Source: Streptomyces sp. NBC_01775 (GTDB taxonomy: Bacteria > Actinomycetota > Actinomycetes > Streptomycetales > Streptomycetaceae). From it: 64,000 nt of DNA. The stretch spans positions 6,758,001 to 6,822,000 of the forward strand of contig NZ_CP109104.1 in NCBI RefSeq assembly GCF_035917675.1. Reading direction: 5' to 3'. Positions 56,746 to 64,000 of this stretch are shown here, piece by piece. The stretch's first letter is position 1, and every line of letters starts with the position of its first letter. Both the position numbers and the translations under genes were made by a program. The notes beneath the pieces were generated by a model. That model did no database searches and had not been told where the DNA came from. It saw only the letters and a program-made list of their open reading frames with translations.

Positions 56746-57639
56746 ATGGGGCAACCCCTGGCGAGCAGCCAGCCTGAAAGTGAACTTCGGTTCGTCCACC
56801 TGGGGTTCGGCGCCGACGCCGTCGAATATCTGGAGGCGTGGGACGAGCAGCGCCGGGTGCACGCGGCGCGCTTCGCCGACGAGATCCCCGACACCTGTCT
56901 GCTGCTGGAGCACCCCCCGGTCTATACCGCCGGCCGGCGCACCACCGATGACGAGCGCCCGCTTGACGGCACTCCTGTCGTCGACGTGGACCGCGGCGGC
57001 AAGATCACCTGGCACGGCCCCGGTCAGCTCGTCGGCTACCCGATCCTGAAGCTGCCGCGTCCCGTGGACGTCGTGGCGCACGTCCGCCGCCTGGAAGAGG
57101 CCATGATCCGCGCGTGCGCCGACCTCGGCCTGGAGACGACCCGGGTGGAGGGCCGCAGCGGAGTGTGGGTGCTGGGCGACCCGGTGGACGAGCGCCCGGC
57201 GCTCCCCGGCCTCTCCCTGGACTTCGACCCGCGCCTCAACCAGGAGGACTACGACCCCCGCCTGATGGGTCCCGAGTACGCGCCCTCCAACGCGGGGCAG
57301 CGCGGCGAGGACCGCAAGCTCGCCCAGATCGGCATCCGTGTCGCCAAGGGCGTGACCATGCACGGCTTCTCGTTGAACTGCAACCCCGACAACACCGGTT
57401 TCGACCGGATTGTCCCCTGCGGTATCCGTGACGCGGGCGTCACCTCGCTCTCCAACGAGCTGGGCAGGAATGTTCCGGTCGCCGAGGTGCTTCCGGTAAT
57501 GGAGAAACACCTGCGCCAGGTCCTGGAGTCCGCGAACCCCATGCCGCGCACGGAGTCGACGGACACCGCGTCACGCACGGGGTCCGTCGGCTCCGTGTCA
57601 CCCACGGGGTCGGCCGACCCCGAGCCGCGTGCGGTCTGA
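56746..57639 (+). CDS. lipB: Octanoyltransferase LipB
   Basis: 297 residues; the ATG at 56746 is preceded by AGGAGGAGG. It moves octanoyl groups from acyl-carrier protein to lipoyl domains, the first step of lipoate synthesis. Catalytic residues are C225 (VPCGIRDAG) and K191 ([11 protein letters not shown]); [18 protein letters not shown] is the substrate loop. A ~40-residue insert lies between GVWVLGDP and the catalytic Lys, usual for actinobacterial LipB. The C-terminus ends in three in-frame 9-residue repeats ([27 protein letters not shown]). lipA follows after 96 bp. Confidence 0.95.
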   Translation: MGQPLASSQPESELRFVHLGFGADAVEYLEAWDEQRRVHAARFADEIPDTCLLLEHPPVYTAGRRTTDDERPLDGTPVVDVDRGGKITWHGPGQLVGYPILKLPRPVDVVAHVRRLEEAMIRACADLGLETTRVEGRSGVWVLGDPVDERPALPGLSLDFDPRLNQEDYDPRLMGPEYAPSNAGQRGEDRKLAQIGIRVAKGVTMHGFSLNCNPDNTGFDRIVPCGIRDAGVTSLSNELGRNVPVAEVLPVMEKHLRQVLESANPMPRTESTDTASRTGSVGSVSPTGSADPEPRAV

Positions 57640-57735
57640 GGGCGGCTCATCGCCCTTGAGCCCGTACGAGACCCCTTAAAGCGCAGGCGTAGGCTGATAC
57701 CCGCCGCTGAATCGAAAGTACGTAGGGAGCCGGAC

Positions 57736-58698
57736 GTGTCCGCTGTCGCACCCGACGGTCGCAAGATGCTCCGCCTGGAGGTCCGCAACAGCCAGACCCC
57801 CATCGAGCGCAAGCCCGAGTGGATCAAGACCCGGGCGAAAATGGGCCCCGAGTACAACGCCCTCCAGAGCCTGGTCAAGAGCGAGGGGCTGCACACGGTC
57901 TGCCAGGAGGCCGGCTGTCCGAACATCTTCGAGTGCTGGGAAGACCGCGAGGCGACCTTCCTGATCGGCGGCGAGCAGTGCACCAGGCGCTGCGACTTCT
58001 GCCAGATCGACACCGGCAAACCCGCCGAGCTGGACCGCGACGAGCCCCGCCGTGTCGCCGAGTCGGTCCGCACGATGGAGCTGCGCTACGCCACCATCAC
58101 CGGCGTGGCCCGCGACGACCTGGACGACGGCGGCGCCTGGCTCTACGCCGAGACGGTCCGCCAGATCCACGCCTTGATGCCCGACACCGGCGTCGAGCTG
58201 CTCATCCCCGATTTCAACGCCGAGCCCGACCAGCTCGCCGAGGTCTTCTCCTCGCGCCCCGAGGTGCTGGCGCACAACGTCGAGACCGTGCCGCGCATCT
58301 TCAAGCGCATCCGCCCCGGCTTCCGCTACGAGCGCTCCCTCGACGTCCTCACCAAGGCCCGTGAGGCCGGTCTCGTCGTCAAGTCCAACCTCATCCTCGG
58401 CCTGGGGGAGACCCGCGAAGAGATCAGCGAGGCCCTCCAGAACCTGCACGACGCGGGCTGCGAGCTGATCACCATCACCCAGTACCTGCGCCCCACGCCC
58501 CGTCACCACCCGGTCGAGCGCTGGGTCAAGCCGCAGGAGTTCGTGGAGCTGAAGGAGGAGGCCGACGAGATCGGCTACGCGGGCGTGATGTCCGGCCCTC
58601 TGGTCCGCTCCTCGTACCGCGCGGGCCGCCTCTACCAGCAGGCGATCGACGCCCGCCAGGGCACGACCTCGGCGGAGGACGCGACCTCCGCGGCGTAG
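57736..58698 (+). CDS. lipA: Lipoyl synthase LipA
   Basis: 320 residues from GTG 57736 (GGGAG about 6 nt upstream). A radical-SAM enzyme that inserts two sulfurs into protein-bound octanoyl groups. The auxiliary cluster cysteines are C56, C61 and C67 ([12 protein letters not shown]). The radical-SAM cluster is C82, C86 and C89 (CTRRCDFC). GLGETREEI and [13 protein letters not shown] are typical of LipA. The C-terminal R-S-S-Y motif (VRSSYRAG) is present. The coding end overlaps an imperfect direct repeat that continues past the stop. Confidence 0.96.
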   Translation: MSAVAPDGRKMLRLEVRNSQTPIERKPEWIKTRAKMGPEYNALQSLVKSEGLHTVCQEAGCPNIFECWEDREATFLIGGEQCTRRCDFCQIDTGKPAELDRDEPRRVAESVRTMELRYATITGVARDDLDDGGAWLYAETVRQIHALMPDTGVELLIPDFNAEPDQLAEVFSSRPEVLAHNVETVPRIFKRIRPGFRYERSLDVLTKAREAGLVVKSNLILGLGETREEISEALQNLHDAGCELITITQYLRPTPRHHPVERWVKPQEFVELKEEADEIGYAGVMSGPLVRSSYRAGRLYQQAIDARQGTTSAEDATSAA

Positions 58699-58736
58699 GA
58701 CGCGCTCTCGGAGGCGGAGGACGCCCCCGCCGCGTA
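58668..58736 (+). repeat. Imperfect ~30-bp duplication across the lipA stop codon
   Basis: CTCGGCGGAGGACGCGACC...GCGGCGTA (58668-58697, ending in the first bases of the TAG stop) is followed by a diverged copy CTCGGAGGCGGAGGACGCC...GCCGCGTA (58707-58736). Confidence 0.65.
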
Positions 58737-58879
58737 TATCGACCTCGGCCGGGTGAGTGCCGGGTGAGAGGCGTCCCGGTGGGGCCGGCGGGACGGACAC
58801 GCGGCGTGATTCTGGCGTGACGGAAGGGAGCCGTGCGGCGGGCCGGGAGTGACCTTCGCCGCACAGGCTTTCGTGGACT

Positions 58880-58908
58880 TTGACCCTCCGGTCATCCGCT
58901 GGTAACAC
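58880..58908 (+). promoter_or_regulatory. Vegetative promoter upstream of the small conserved gene
   Basis: TTGACC (58880-58885) and TAACAC (58903-58908) with an exact 17-bp spacer, the best sigma-70-type promoter seen in the window. Transcription should start near 58915, giving a ~60-nt leader to the GTG at 58975. Confidence 0.65.
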
Positions 58909-58974
58909 CGAGGCGTGACGCTGAAACCACGCACCGCGACAGCACGCGCGACATCACAGACGGAGGGGATCACT

Positions 58975-59157
58975 GTGCGGACCACCCTGCGCGCCCTGGA
59001 GGGCTTGGAGCACTTCCTGCTCGCCGGCGGCCGGCACACAGCGCGCCGCAACGCGTGGACGGCGGTTCTGGAAGACCGCCGCAGGGCCCGCGCCCGCCAC
59101 GAGGCGGAGCAGGTCTTCGACGCGGCGGCCCGGCCGAAGGCGAACCCCGCCATCTGA
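58975..59157 (+). CDS. Small conserved Streptomyces protein (SCO2195-like)
   Basis: 60 residues from GTG 58975, chosen because GGAGGGG lies 6 nt upstream; GTG 58915 would give 80 residues and coincides with the predicted transcription start. The sequence (VRTTLRALEGLEHFLLAGGR, then RNAWTAVLEDRRRARARHEA) is an amphipathic Arg-rich helix pair. Its place between lipA and the DUF4191 gene matches S. coelicolor SCO2195. Function unknown. Confidence 0.7.
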   Translation: MRTTLRALEGLEHFLLAGGRHTARRNAWTAVLEDRRRARARHEAEQVFDAAARPKANPAI

Positions 59158-59256
59158 GGGGCCGCCCGGACGGGGCCGCCCGGACGGGGCGGGGCTGCTG
59201 GGAGCACGGCTGGGGCGAGGGGACCGCGGGGCATCCCGCACCGTAAACTTCCCCCC

Positions 59257-59949
59257 ATGGCGAGGAAGGACAACAACACCGAGAACCCTGGGCGGCTCAA
59301 GCAGATCGCTCAGACGTACAAGATGACCCGGCGCGTGGACCGGAAGATCGGTTGGATCCTGGCCGGCGTGGGGCTCGTCACCTTCGGTGTACTCCTCGCG
59401 ATCGGCTTCCTGATCGGCCACCCGGTCTACCTGGGCATTCTGGGCGTACTCCTGGCACTGCTCGCGTGCGCGATCGTCTTCGGCCGCCGCGCCGAGCGGG
59501 CGGCCTTCGGGCAGATGGAGGGCCAGGTGGGAGCGGCGGCGGCCGTGCTGGAGAACTTCAAGCGGGGCTGGCAAGTCACCCCGGCCGTGGCGATGAACCG
59601 CAGCCAGGACGTCGTCCACCGGGCGGTCGGCAAGGCGGGCATCGTGCTGGTCGGCGAGGGCAACCCCAACCGGCTGCGGGGCCTGCTGGCCTCGGAGAAG
59701 AAGAAGATGGCGCGCATCGTCGGCGACGTACCTGTCCACGTGCTGGTCGTCGGCGACGAGGAGGGCCAGGTCGAGCTGAAGAAGCTGCGCACCCGCATGA
59801 TGAAGCTCCCCAGGGTGCTCCAGGGCGCGCAGGTGACCCAGGTCAACGACCGGCTGCGCGCACTCGGCGACCTGATGAGCAACATGCCCATCCCGAAGGG
59901 CCCGATGCCCAAGGGGATGAAGCTGCCGAAGGGGCCGAACGGCCGCTGA
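59257..59949 (+). CDS. DUF4191 membrane protein
   Basis: 230 residues. After a basic N-terminus (RLKQIAQTYKMTRRVDRKIG) two membrane segments lie at ~32-52 and ~56-74. The soluble part contains GQMEGQVGAAAAVLENFKRG and VGEGNPNRLRGLLASEKKKM, then a Lys/Pro/Met-rich tail (PKGPMPKGMKLPKGPNGR). This is the standard DUF4191 protein found between lipA and glnA in actinobacteria. Function unknown; its conserved synteny suggests a membrane housekeeping role. Confidence 0.93.
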   Translation: MARKDNNTENPGRLKQIAQTYKMTRRVDRKIGWILAGVGLVTFGVLLAIGFLIGHPVYLGILGVLLALLACAIVFGRRAERAAFGQMEGQVGAAAAVLENFKRGWQVTPAVAMNRSQDVVHRAVGKAGIVLVGEGNPNRLRGLLASEKKKMARIVGDVPVHVLVVGDEEGQVELKKLRTRMMKLPRVLQGAQVTQVNDRLRALGDLMSNMPIPKGPMPKGMKLPKGPNGR

Positions 59950-60015
59950 GGCCCACGGAGCGGCAGAACAGCGGCACGAGGAAGCACGAGCCAGCGGCAC
60001 GAGGAAGCACGAGGA

Positions 60016-60056
60016 AGAGGGCGGGACCCGCGAGCGGCGGCCCCCGCCCTCTCTCT
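60016..60056. terminator. Bidirectional terminator with T-rich tail
   Basis: Stem GAGGGCGGG/CCCGCCCTC (60017-60025 with 60043-60051), followed on the plus strand by TCTCTTTGTT. It lies between the convergent DUF4191 and RDD genes. Just before it is a 22-bp direct repeat (CAGCGGCACGAGGAAGCACG..., 59969 and 59992). Confidence 0.8.
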
Positions 60057-60089
60057 TTGTTCGTCTACGGGCTTTGTTCGTCCACGGGG

Positions 60090-60557
60090 TCAGATCCGCA
60101 CCTGGACGGCGCCGGAGAGCTGGTCGTGCAGGCCGCGGTTGTCGCGGTCCCAGATGAGCGCGGGGATGGCGAGCCCCAGCAGGACGGTGCGGACCAGCGT
60201 GCGCCACACCGGCAGCTTGCCGAGCCCGTTCAGCGAGACGACGCGGAGGCCGAGCAGCCGCTTGCCGGGGGTGGAGCCGACCGTTCCGACGGTCAGCAGG
60301 CTCATCACCAAGAAGACGGCCAAGGCCCAGTTGTTGGTGGCCTCGATCCGGCGGTCGGCCAGCGCGAAGCCGATCAGGGCCGAGAGCGCCCAGTCGATGA
60401 AGATCGCGCCGAACCTGCGTCCGATCGACGCGACGGATCCGGGCCCCTCTTCGGGAAGTCCGAGCCGCTTTCCGCGGTAGCCGAAGTCGGCTCCCATGTC
60501 CTCCGCGGCAGCGCGGGGACCGGACAGCCACGATCCGATTGCTTCCCTGTTGTCCAC
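60090..60557 (-). CDS. RDD-family membrane protein
   Basis: 155 residues. The RDD signature is [20 protein letters not shown] (R and two D at the usual places). Three membrane segments follow, with [20 protein letters not shown] between them. It matches SCO2197, the gene before glnA in S. coelicolor. RDD proteins are small membrane proteins of mostly unknown role, some proposed to transport ions. It is divergent from glnA. Confidence 0.92.
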   Translation of the reverse strand: MDNREAIGSWLSGPRAAAEDMGADFGYRGKRLGLPEEGPGSVASIGRRFGAIFIDWALSALIGFALADRRIEATNNWALAVFLVMSLLTVGTVGSTPGKRLLGLRVVSLNGLGKLPVWRTLVRTVLLGLAIPALIWDRDNRGLHDQLSGAVQVRI

Positions 60558-60608
60558 CCGTCAACGGTATCGCGCCGTATTCCCCCACCGGTGGCCCCCC
60601 GGGTCCCT

Positions 60609-60688
60609 GGTACGGGGCGGTCCCGGTACGGGGCGGCCTGGGCGCAAGGCGGCCGGGGTACGAGGCAGCCTGGGTACGAGGCGGTCCC
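60609..60688. repeat. 16-bp tandem repeat, five copies, upstream of glnA
   Basis: Units GGTACGGGGCGGTCCC, GGTACGGGGCGGCCTG, GGCGCAAGGCGGCCGG, GGTACGAGGCAGCCTG and GGTACGAGGCGGTCCC occupy 60609-60688 in exact register. The block lies 114 bp upstream of the GlnR box. The 379-bp gap between the RDD and glnA starts holds nothing else except the glnA promoter. Confidence 0.88.
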
Positions 60689-60801
60689 GGGCCGGGACGG
60701 GCACGAAGCGGGCGAGGGCGCGGCGCCGGTGCCGCCGTGGCGCGGGACTCGATCCGCCGCGGCGCGGCGCGCAAGCTGAGCTCTCGGCCGCCGCCAGCTG
60801 G

Positions 60802-60839
60802 TTAACATCGGCGAAACAATCGGGTCATGCTGGAGAAAT
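60802..60839 (+). promoter_or_regulatory. GlnR operator of glnA
   Basis: Four half-sites with exact 6-bp spacing: TTAAC (60802), GAAAC (60813), GTCAT (60824) and GAAAT (60835). This is the a1-b1-a2-b2 arrangement of Streptomyces GlnR boxes (consensus GTNAC-n6-GAAAC, twice) and deviates by one base in three of the half-sites. It lies ~100 bp upstream of the glnA ATG, so glnA should be activated under nitrogen limitation. Confidence 0.88.
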
Positions 60840-60936
60840 GGCCCCTGCCTATGGTCGGTCACCAGGCGCGCCCCTCGCACTGTGCCCGCGCCCCGGAGCA
60901 AGCCCGTCCCGACGCGGCGGGAGTAGGAGGACTTGG

Positions 60937-62352
60937 ATGTTCCAGAACGCCGACGAGGCCAAGAAATACATCGCGGACAACGACGTCAAGTTCATTGACG
61001 TCCGCTTCTGCGACCTGCCGGGCGTCATGCAGCACTTCGCGGTGCCGGCCGAGTCTTTCGACCCGACCGAGAGCCTGATGTTCGACGGCTCGTCGATCCG
61101 CGGCTTCCAGGCGATCCACGAGTCGGACATGGCCCTGGTCCCGGACCTGTCCACCGCGCGCGTCGACCCGTTCCGCTCCGAGAAGCACCTCAACATCAAC
61201 TTCTTCATCCACGACCCGATCACCGGCGAGCAGTACAGCCGTGACCCGCGGAACGTGGCGAAGAAGGCCGAGGCCTACCTCGCCTCCTCCGGCATCGCCG
61301 ACACCGCCTTCTTCGGCCCCGAGGCGGAGTTCTACGTCTTCGACAGCGCCCGCTTCGAGACGAGGGCGAACGGCGCCTTCTACGAGATCGACTCCGAGGC
61401 CGGCGCATGGAACACCGGCGCCCTCGAGGACGGCACCAACCGCGGCTACAAGGTCCGCTACAAGGGCGGCTACTTCCCCGCCCCGCCGGTCGACCACTTC
61501 GCCGACCTGCGTGCCGAGATCTCCCTGGAACTGGGCCGCGCGGGCCTGGAGGTCGAGCGCCAGCACCACGAGGTGGGCACGGCCGGACAGGCGGAGATCA
61601 ACTACAAGTTCAACACGCTGCTGGCCGCGGCCGACGATCTGATGCTGTTCAAGTACATCGTCAAGAACACCGCCTGGCGCAACGGCAAGACCGCCACCTT
61701 CATGCCCAAGCCGATCTTCGGCGACAACGGCTCCGGCATGCACGTCCACCAGTCCCTGTGGGCGGGCGGCGATCCCCTCTTCTACGACGAGCAGGGCTAC
61801 GCGGGCCTCTCGGACACCGCCCGCTACTACATCGGCGGCATCCTGAAGCACGCCCCCTCCCTGCTGGCCTTCACCAACCCGACGGTGAACTCCTACCACC
61901 GCCTGGTCCCCGGCTTCGAGGCCCCGGTCAACCTGGTCTACTCCCAGCGCAACCGCTCCGCGGCCATGCGCATCCCGATCACGGGCTCCAACCCGAAGGC
62001 CAAGCGCGTCGAGTTCCGCGCCCCGGACCCGTCCTCGAACCCCTACCTGGCGTTCTCGGCCCTCCTCCTGGCCGGCCTCGACGGCGTCAAGAACAAGATC
62101 GAGCCCGCCGAGCCCATCGACAAGGACCTCTACGAGCTGGCCCCCGAGGAGCACGCCGACGTCTCCCAGGTCCCCACCTCGCTCCCGGCGGTCCTTGAAG
62201 CGCTGGAGTCCGACAACGAGTACCTCCAGGCCGGCGGCGTCTTCACCTCCGACCTGATCGAGACCTGGATCGACTACAAGCGCACCAACGAAATCGCCCC
62301 GATGCAGCTGCGTCCCCACCCGCACGAGTTCGAGCTGTACTTCGACATTTAA
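60937..62352 (+). CDS. glnA: Type I glutamine synthetase
   Basis: 471 residues from the ATG at 60937, preceded by a strong TAGGAGG. It makes glutamine from glutamate, ammonia and ATP in the cytoplasm as a dodecamer. Signatures: latch [18 protein letters not shown], metal site [15 protein letters not shown] loop [18 protein letters not shown], and [17 protein letters not shown]. The adenylylation tyrosine is Y399 ([11 protein letters not shown]), the target of GlnE encoded at 14244. Transcriptional control by GlnR is indicated by the upstream operator. Synteny matches S. coelicolor glnA (SCO2198). Confidence 0.97.
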   Translation: MFQNADEAKKYIADNDVKFIDVRFCDLPGVMQHFAVPAESFDPTESLMFDGSSIRGFQAIHESDMALVPDLSTARVDPFRSEKHLNINFFIHDPITGEQYSRDPRNVAKKAEAYLASSGIADTAFFGPEAEFYVFDSARFETRANGAFYEIDSEAGAWNTGALEDGTNRGYKVRYKGGYFPAPPVDHFADLRAEISLELGRAGLEVERQHHEVGTAGQAEINYKFNTLLAAADDLMLFKYIVKNTAWRNGKTATFMPKPIFGDNGSGMHVHQSLWAGGDPLFYDEQGYAGLSDTARYYIGGILKHAPSLLAFTNPTVNSYHRLVPGFEAPVNLVYSQRNRSAAMRIPITGSNPKAKRVEFRAPDPSSNPYLAFSALLLAGLDGVKNKIEPAEPIDKDLYELAPEEHADVSQVPTSLPAVLEALESDNEYLQAGGVFTSDLIETWIDYKRTNEIAPMQLRPHPHEFELYFDI

Positions 62353-62361
62353 GGGGCACCG

Positions 62362-62442
62362 CAGGTCGGAGCGGGTTTCCGCTTGACCTGTGCCGTATCG
62401 GCCGTGGGCCGCCACTTCTCGCCAGGGGAGGGGCGGCCCACG
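62362..62442 (+). terminator. glnA terminator hairpins
   Basis: First hairpin: CAGGTC/GACCTG arms with an inner AGCGG/CCGCT stem (62362-62390). Second: an 11-bp stem CGTGGGCCGCC/GGCGGCCCACG (62403-62413 with 62432-62442) followed by a TGTGTGTG run. Confidence 0.8.
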
Positions 62443-62851
62443 TGTGTGTGAGGCGGGTCTGGCGCTCGGGGGAGAGGCCGGGGCGGAGGCGTCGACGTGT
62501 TCGGGGGCGCGCACGGTCGGCTGCCGGGCGGTTCAGGGAGGTGGCGGACTTTCTCCGCCGGGCCGCCGGGCCGCCGGGCCGCCGTGTCGCTCGCGGTCGA
62601 GGGCGGTCTTCTTGCCGGGCACCTTCTCGTGGTCGGGGCTCAGGCGTCCACACCCTTGCCGGGCGTGGGAGAGCGCTGCGTTACAGCCGGGCGCTGATGA
62701 TGAGTACCCGCTCCCCACCAGCTTCGACGTCGAGATTCATGCGGTCATGTGAAACCCGAGTGAACCGTTGGCCGCTTGCGCGCGTATCAACAGGCGCTAG
62801 CGGGTGGCACACCCGCAATCTTCCTCGGAATGACTAGCGGGAGGTACTTGA
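62443..62851. other. Intergenic region without a recognised gene
   Basis: After the glnA terminators there are ~400 bp in which open frames lack codon bias. GC content falls toward the 3' end. A direct repeat CTAGCGGG occurs shortly before the methyltransferase. The promoter of that gene is not evident. Confidence 0.5.
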
Positions 62852-63571
62852 ATGACCGTTACGGATGACGCTGCGCAGTTATCCCCGGCGCTCGATGACG
62901 TGCCGGGTTGGTTTTCCAGGACCGACCAACAGCTCTTCGAATGGTTTCTGACTCACCCTCACGCGAGCGGCGATCTCCTGGAAATGGGGGTTTACGTCGG
63001 GAAGAGTGCAATTCTTCTCGGTCAGCACTTGCGACCTGGTGAATCGCTTACGGTGTGCGACCTGTTCGACTCGCCGGCCCCTGATGCGGCGAACGGGGCG
63101 GAGGTGTCGGAGTACCACCCCCTGGCCACCCGGGAAGTCTTTGAGAAAAACTACCTCTCATTTCACGACGAGCTTCCCCGAGTTCTGGAAGCGCCCACGT
63201 CGGTCCTGGCGGAAGAAGTTGCCGCAGATTCATGCCGCTTCGTGCATATCGACGCCTCGCATTTGTACCACCACGTCACGGAAGACATTGGTACGGCTCG
63301 CAATGTCCTGCTCCCGCAGGGAGTGGTTGTGCTGGACGATTTCAGGGCTCCACACACGCCGGGAGTCGCATTGGCCACCTGGGAGGCGGTGGTGCGGCGT
63401 GACCTCAATCCGATCTGCGTGAGCGAAGGCAAGCTCTACGGCACCTGGGGAGATCCGCGACCAGCCCAAAAGGACATCTTGGAGTCCTTCCAGTCCGCCG
63501 AGAATTTCGATATCAGTGTCGAAATGCTGGCAAGGCACCAGGTTATTAAATTTCAATCGAGAACGGCTTAG
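62852..63571 (+). CDS. Class I SAM-dependent methyltransferase (TylF/Methyltransf_24-like)
   Basis: 239 residues from the ATG at 62852 (GGGAGG 7 nt upstream). SAM motif I is DLLEMGVYVGKSAILLGQHL, followed by SLTVCDLFDSPAPDAANGAE; the acidic FVHIDASHLYHHVTEDI and GVVVLDDFRAPHTPGVALAT are typical of the macrocin-O-methyltransferase-like group. Codon use is less G/C-biased than in glnA (many codons ending in T or A). It stands alone between a terminator and katG, suggesting acquisition. The substrate is unknown; small-molecule or sugar O-methylation is likely. Confidence 0.85.
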   Translation: MTVTDDAAQLSPALDDVPGWFSRTDQQLFEWFLTHPHASGDLLEMGVYVGKSAILLGQHLRPGESLTVCDLFDSPAPDAANGAEVSEYHPLATREVFEKNYLSFHDELPRVLEAPTSVLAEEVAADSCRFVHIDASHLYHHVTEDIGTARNVLLPQGVVVLDDFRAPHTPGVALATWEAVVRRDLNPICVSEGKLYGTWGDPRPAQKDILESFQSAENFDISVEMLARHQVIKFQSRTA

Positions 63572-63639
63572 AGGCGCGGGGTCGGGCGACGACCTGTGAG
63601 GGCGCTTGAACCCTGACGGTGGGTGGTCAGGAAGGCGGT

Positions 63640-63675
63640 GAGGGCCGCCCCCCTGTATCGGGGGTGGCGGCCCTC
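63640..63675. terminator. Bidirectional terminator
   Basis: Arms GAGGGCCGCC(CCCC) and (GGGG)T GGCGGCCCTC around a short TGTAT loop, between the convergent methyltransferase and katG genes. Confidence 0.8.
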
Positions 63676-63758
63676 GGCCACGGAAGCCCGGAGGCGGTTG
63701 GGCCCGGGGCCGGGCAGGCCGGTCCGGGCCCAACCCCGGGCGTCGGGTCAGGTTGTGC

Positions 63759-64000
<242 letters not shown>

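Noticed and set aside
62243..62752. Open frames on both strands after glnA
   Set aside because: They cross the glnA terminators and show no third-position bias or recognisable motif.

Overview
The window is a stretch of Streptomyces (or very close relative) chromosome. The DNA is very GC-rich with strong G/C bias at third codon positions. GTG starts are common, genes are often coupled by 4-bp ATGA or GTGA overlaps, and the gene families are typical of the genus: multi-HAMP hybrid kinase, SpoIIE phosphatase with anti-sigma-like ATPase, XRE/DUF397 modules, GlnE and several GSI-type glutamine synthetases, MalEFG with LacI, lipB-lipA-DUF4191-RDD-glnA. No tRNA, rRNA, CRISPR array, prophage or insertion sequence was recognised.

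Layout. 1-7.0 kb: signalling block with a response regulator (cut by the window edge), a 1401-residue soluble hybrid histidine kinase with about eight HAMP repeats, and a divergent SpoIIE-type phosphatase fused to an HATPase domain. 7.1-9.3 kb: accessory patch with small hypothetical genes, a long trinucleotide tract, and a decayed XRE/DUF5753 regulator next to an intact DUF397 gene. 9.3-12.4 kb: secreted ricin-type lectin, SnoaL-like protein, and a coupled flavin reductase/luciferase-like monooxygenase pair. 12.7-17.2 kb: glnA2 and glnE (glutamine synthetase adenylyltransferase). 17.2-18.1 kb: PAP2 membrane phosphatase. 18.2-27.3 kb: maltose locus in which a GH13 glucosidase plus LacI-regulator pair occurs twice, once on each side of malE-malF-malG, with a large nested hairpin array between malE and malF. 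27.3-38 kb: two two-component systems, an intradiol dioxygenase, a large sigma-like membrane protein and a GH89 alpha-N-acetylglucosaminidase lying between a kinase and its probable regulator. 38-48 kb: regulators (XRE-cupin, TetR) with clear operators, a truncated oxidoreductase relic, a TIM-barrel protein, a secreted S1 protease with no canonical start codon, and assorted enzymes. 48-54.7 kb: MMPL transporter, an orphan histidine kinase, and a divergent LysR/MFS pair. 54.8-62.4 kb: conserved block of an NsdA-like regulator, lipB, lipA, two small conserved genes, an RDD protein and glnA with a near-perfect GlnR operator. 62.4-64 kb: a methyltransferase less GC-biased than its surroundings, then the 3' end of katG.

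How the genes work together. glnA, glnA2 and glnE form the nitrogen-assimilation theme: GlnR acts at the glnA promoter and GlnE acts on the GlnA protein. lipB and lipA make protein-bound lipoate. The maltose locus takes up maltodextrins through a lipoprotein and two permeases (the ATPase is probably the shared MsiK encoded elsewhere) and cleaves them with cytoplasmic glucosidases under two LacI repressors.

The most unusual property is structural. Short tandem repeats (16-30 bp, 2-5 copies) sit at gene ends, and in at least six places the unit includes the stop codon of the upstream gene. Other minisatellites abut ribosome binding sites or lie upstream of the glnA GlnR box. I found no self-contained defence or biosynthetic system. 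The best candidates for something undescribed are the stop-codon-spanning repeats, the malE/malF nested hairpin array, the mirrored GH13-LacI pair, the protease lacking a start codon and the sigma-like membrane protein.
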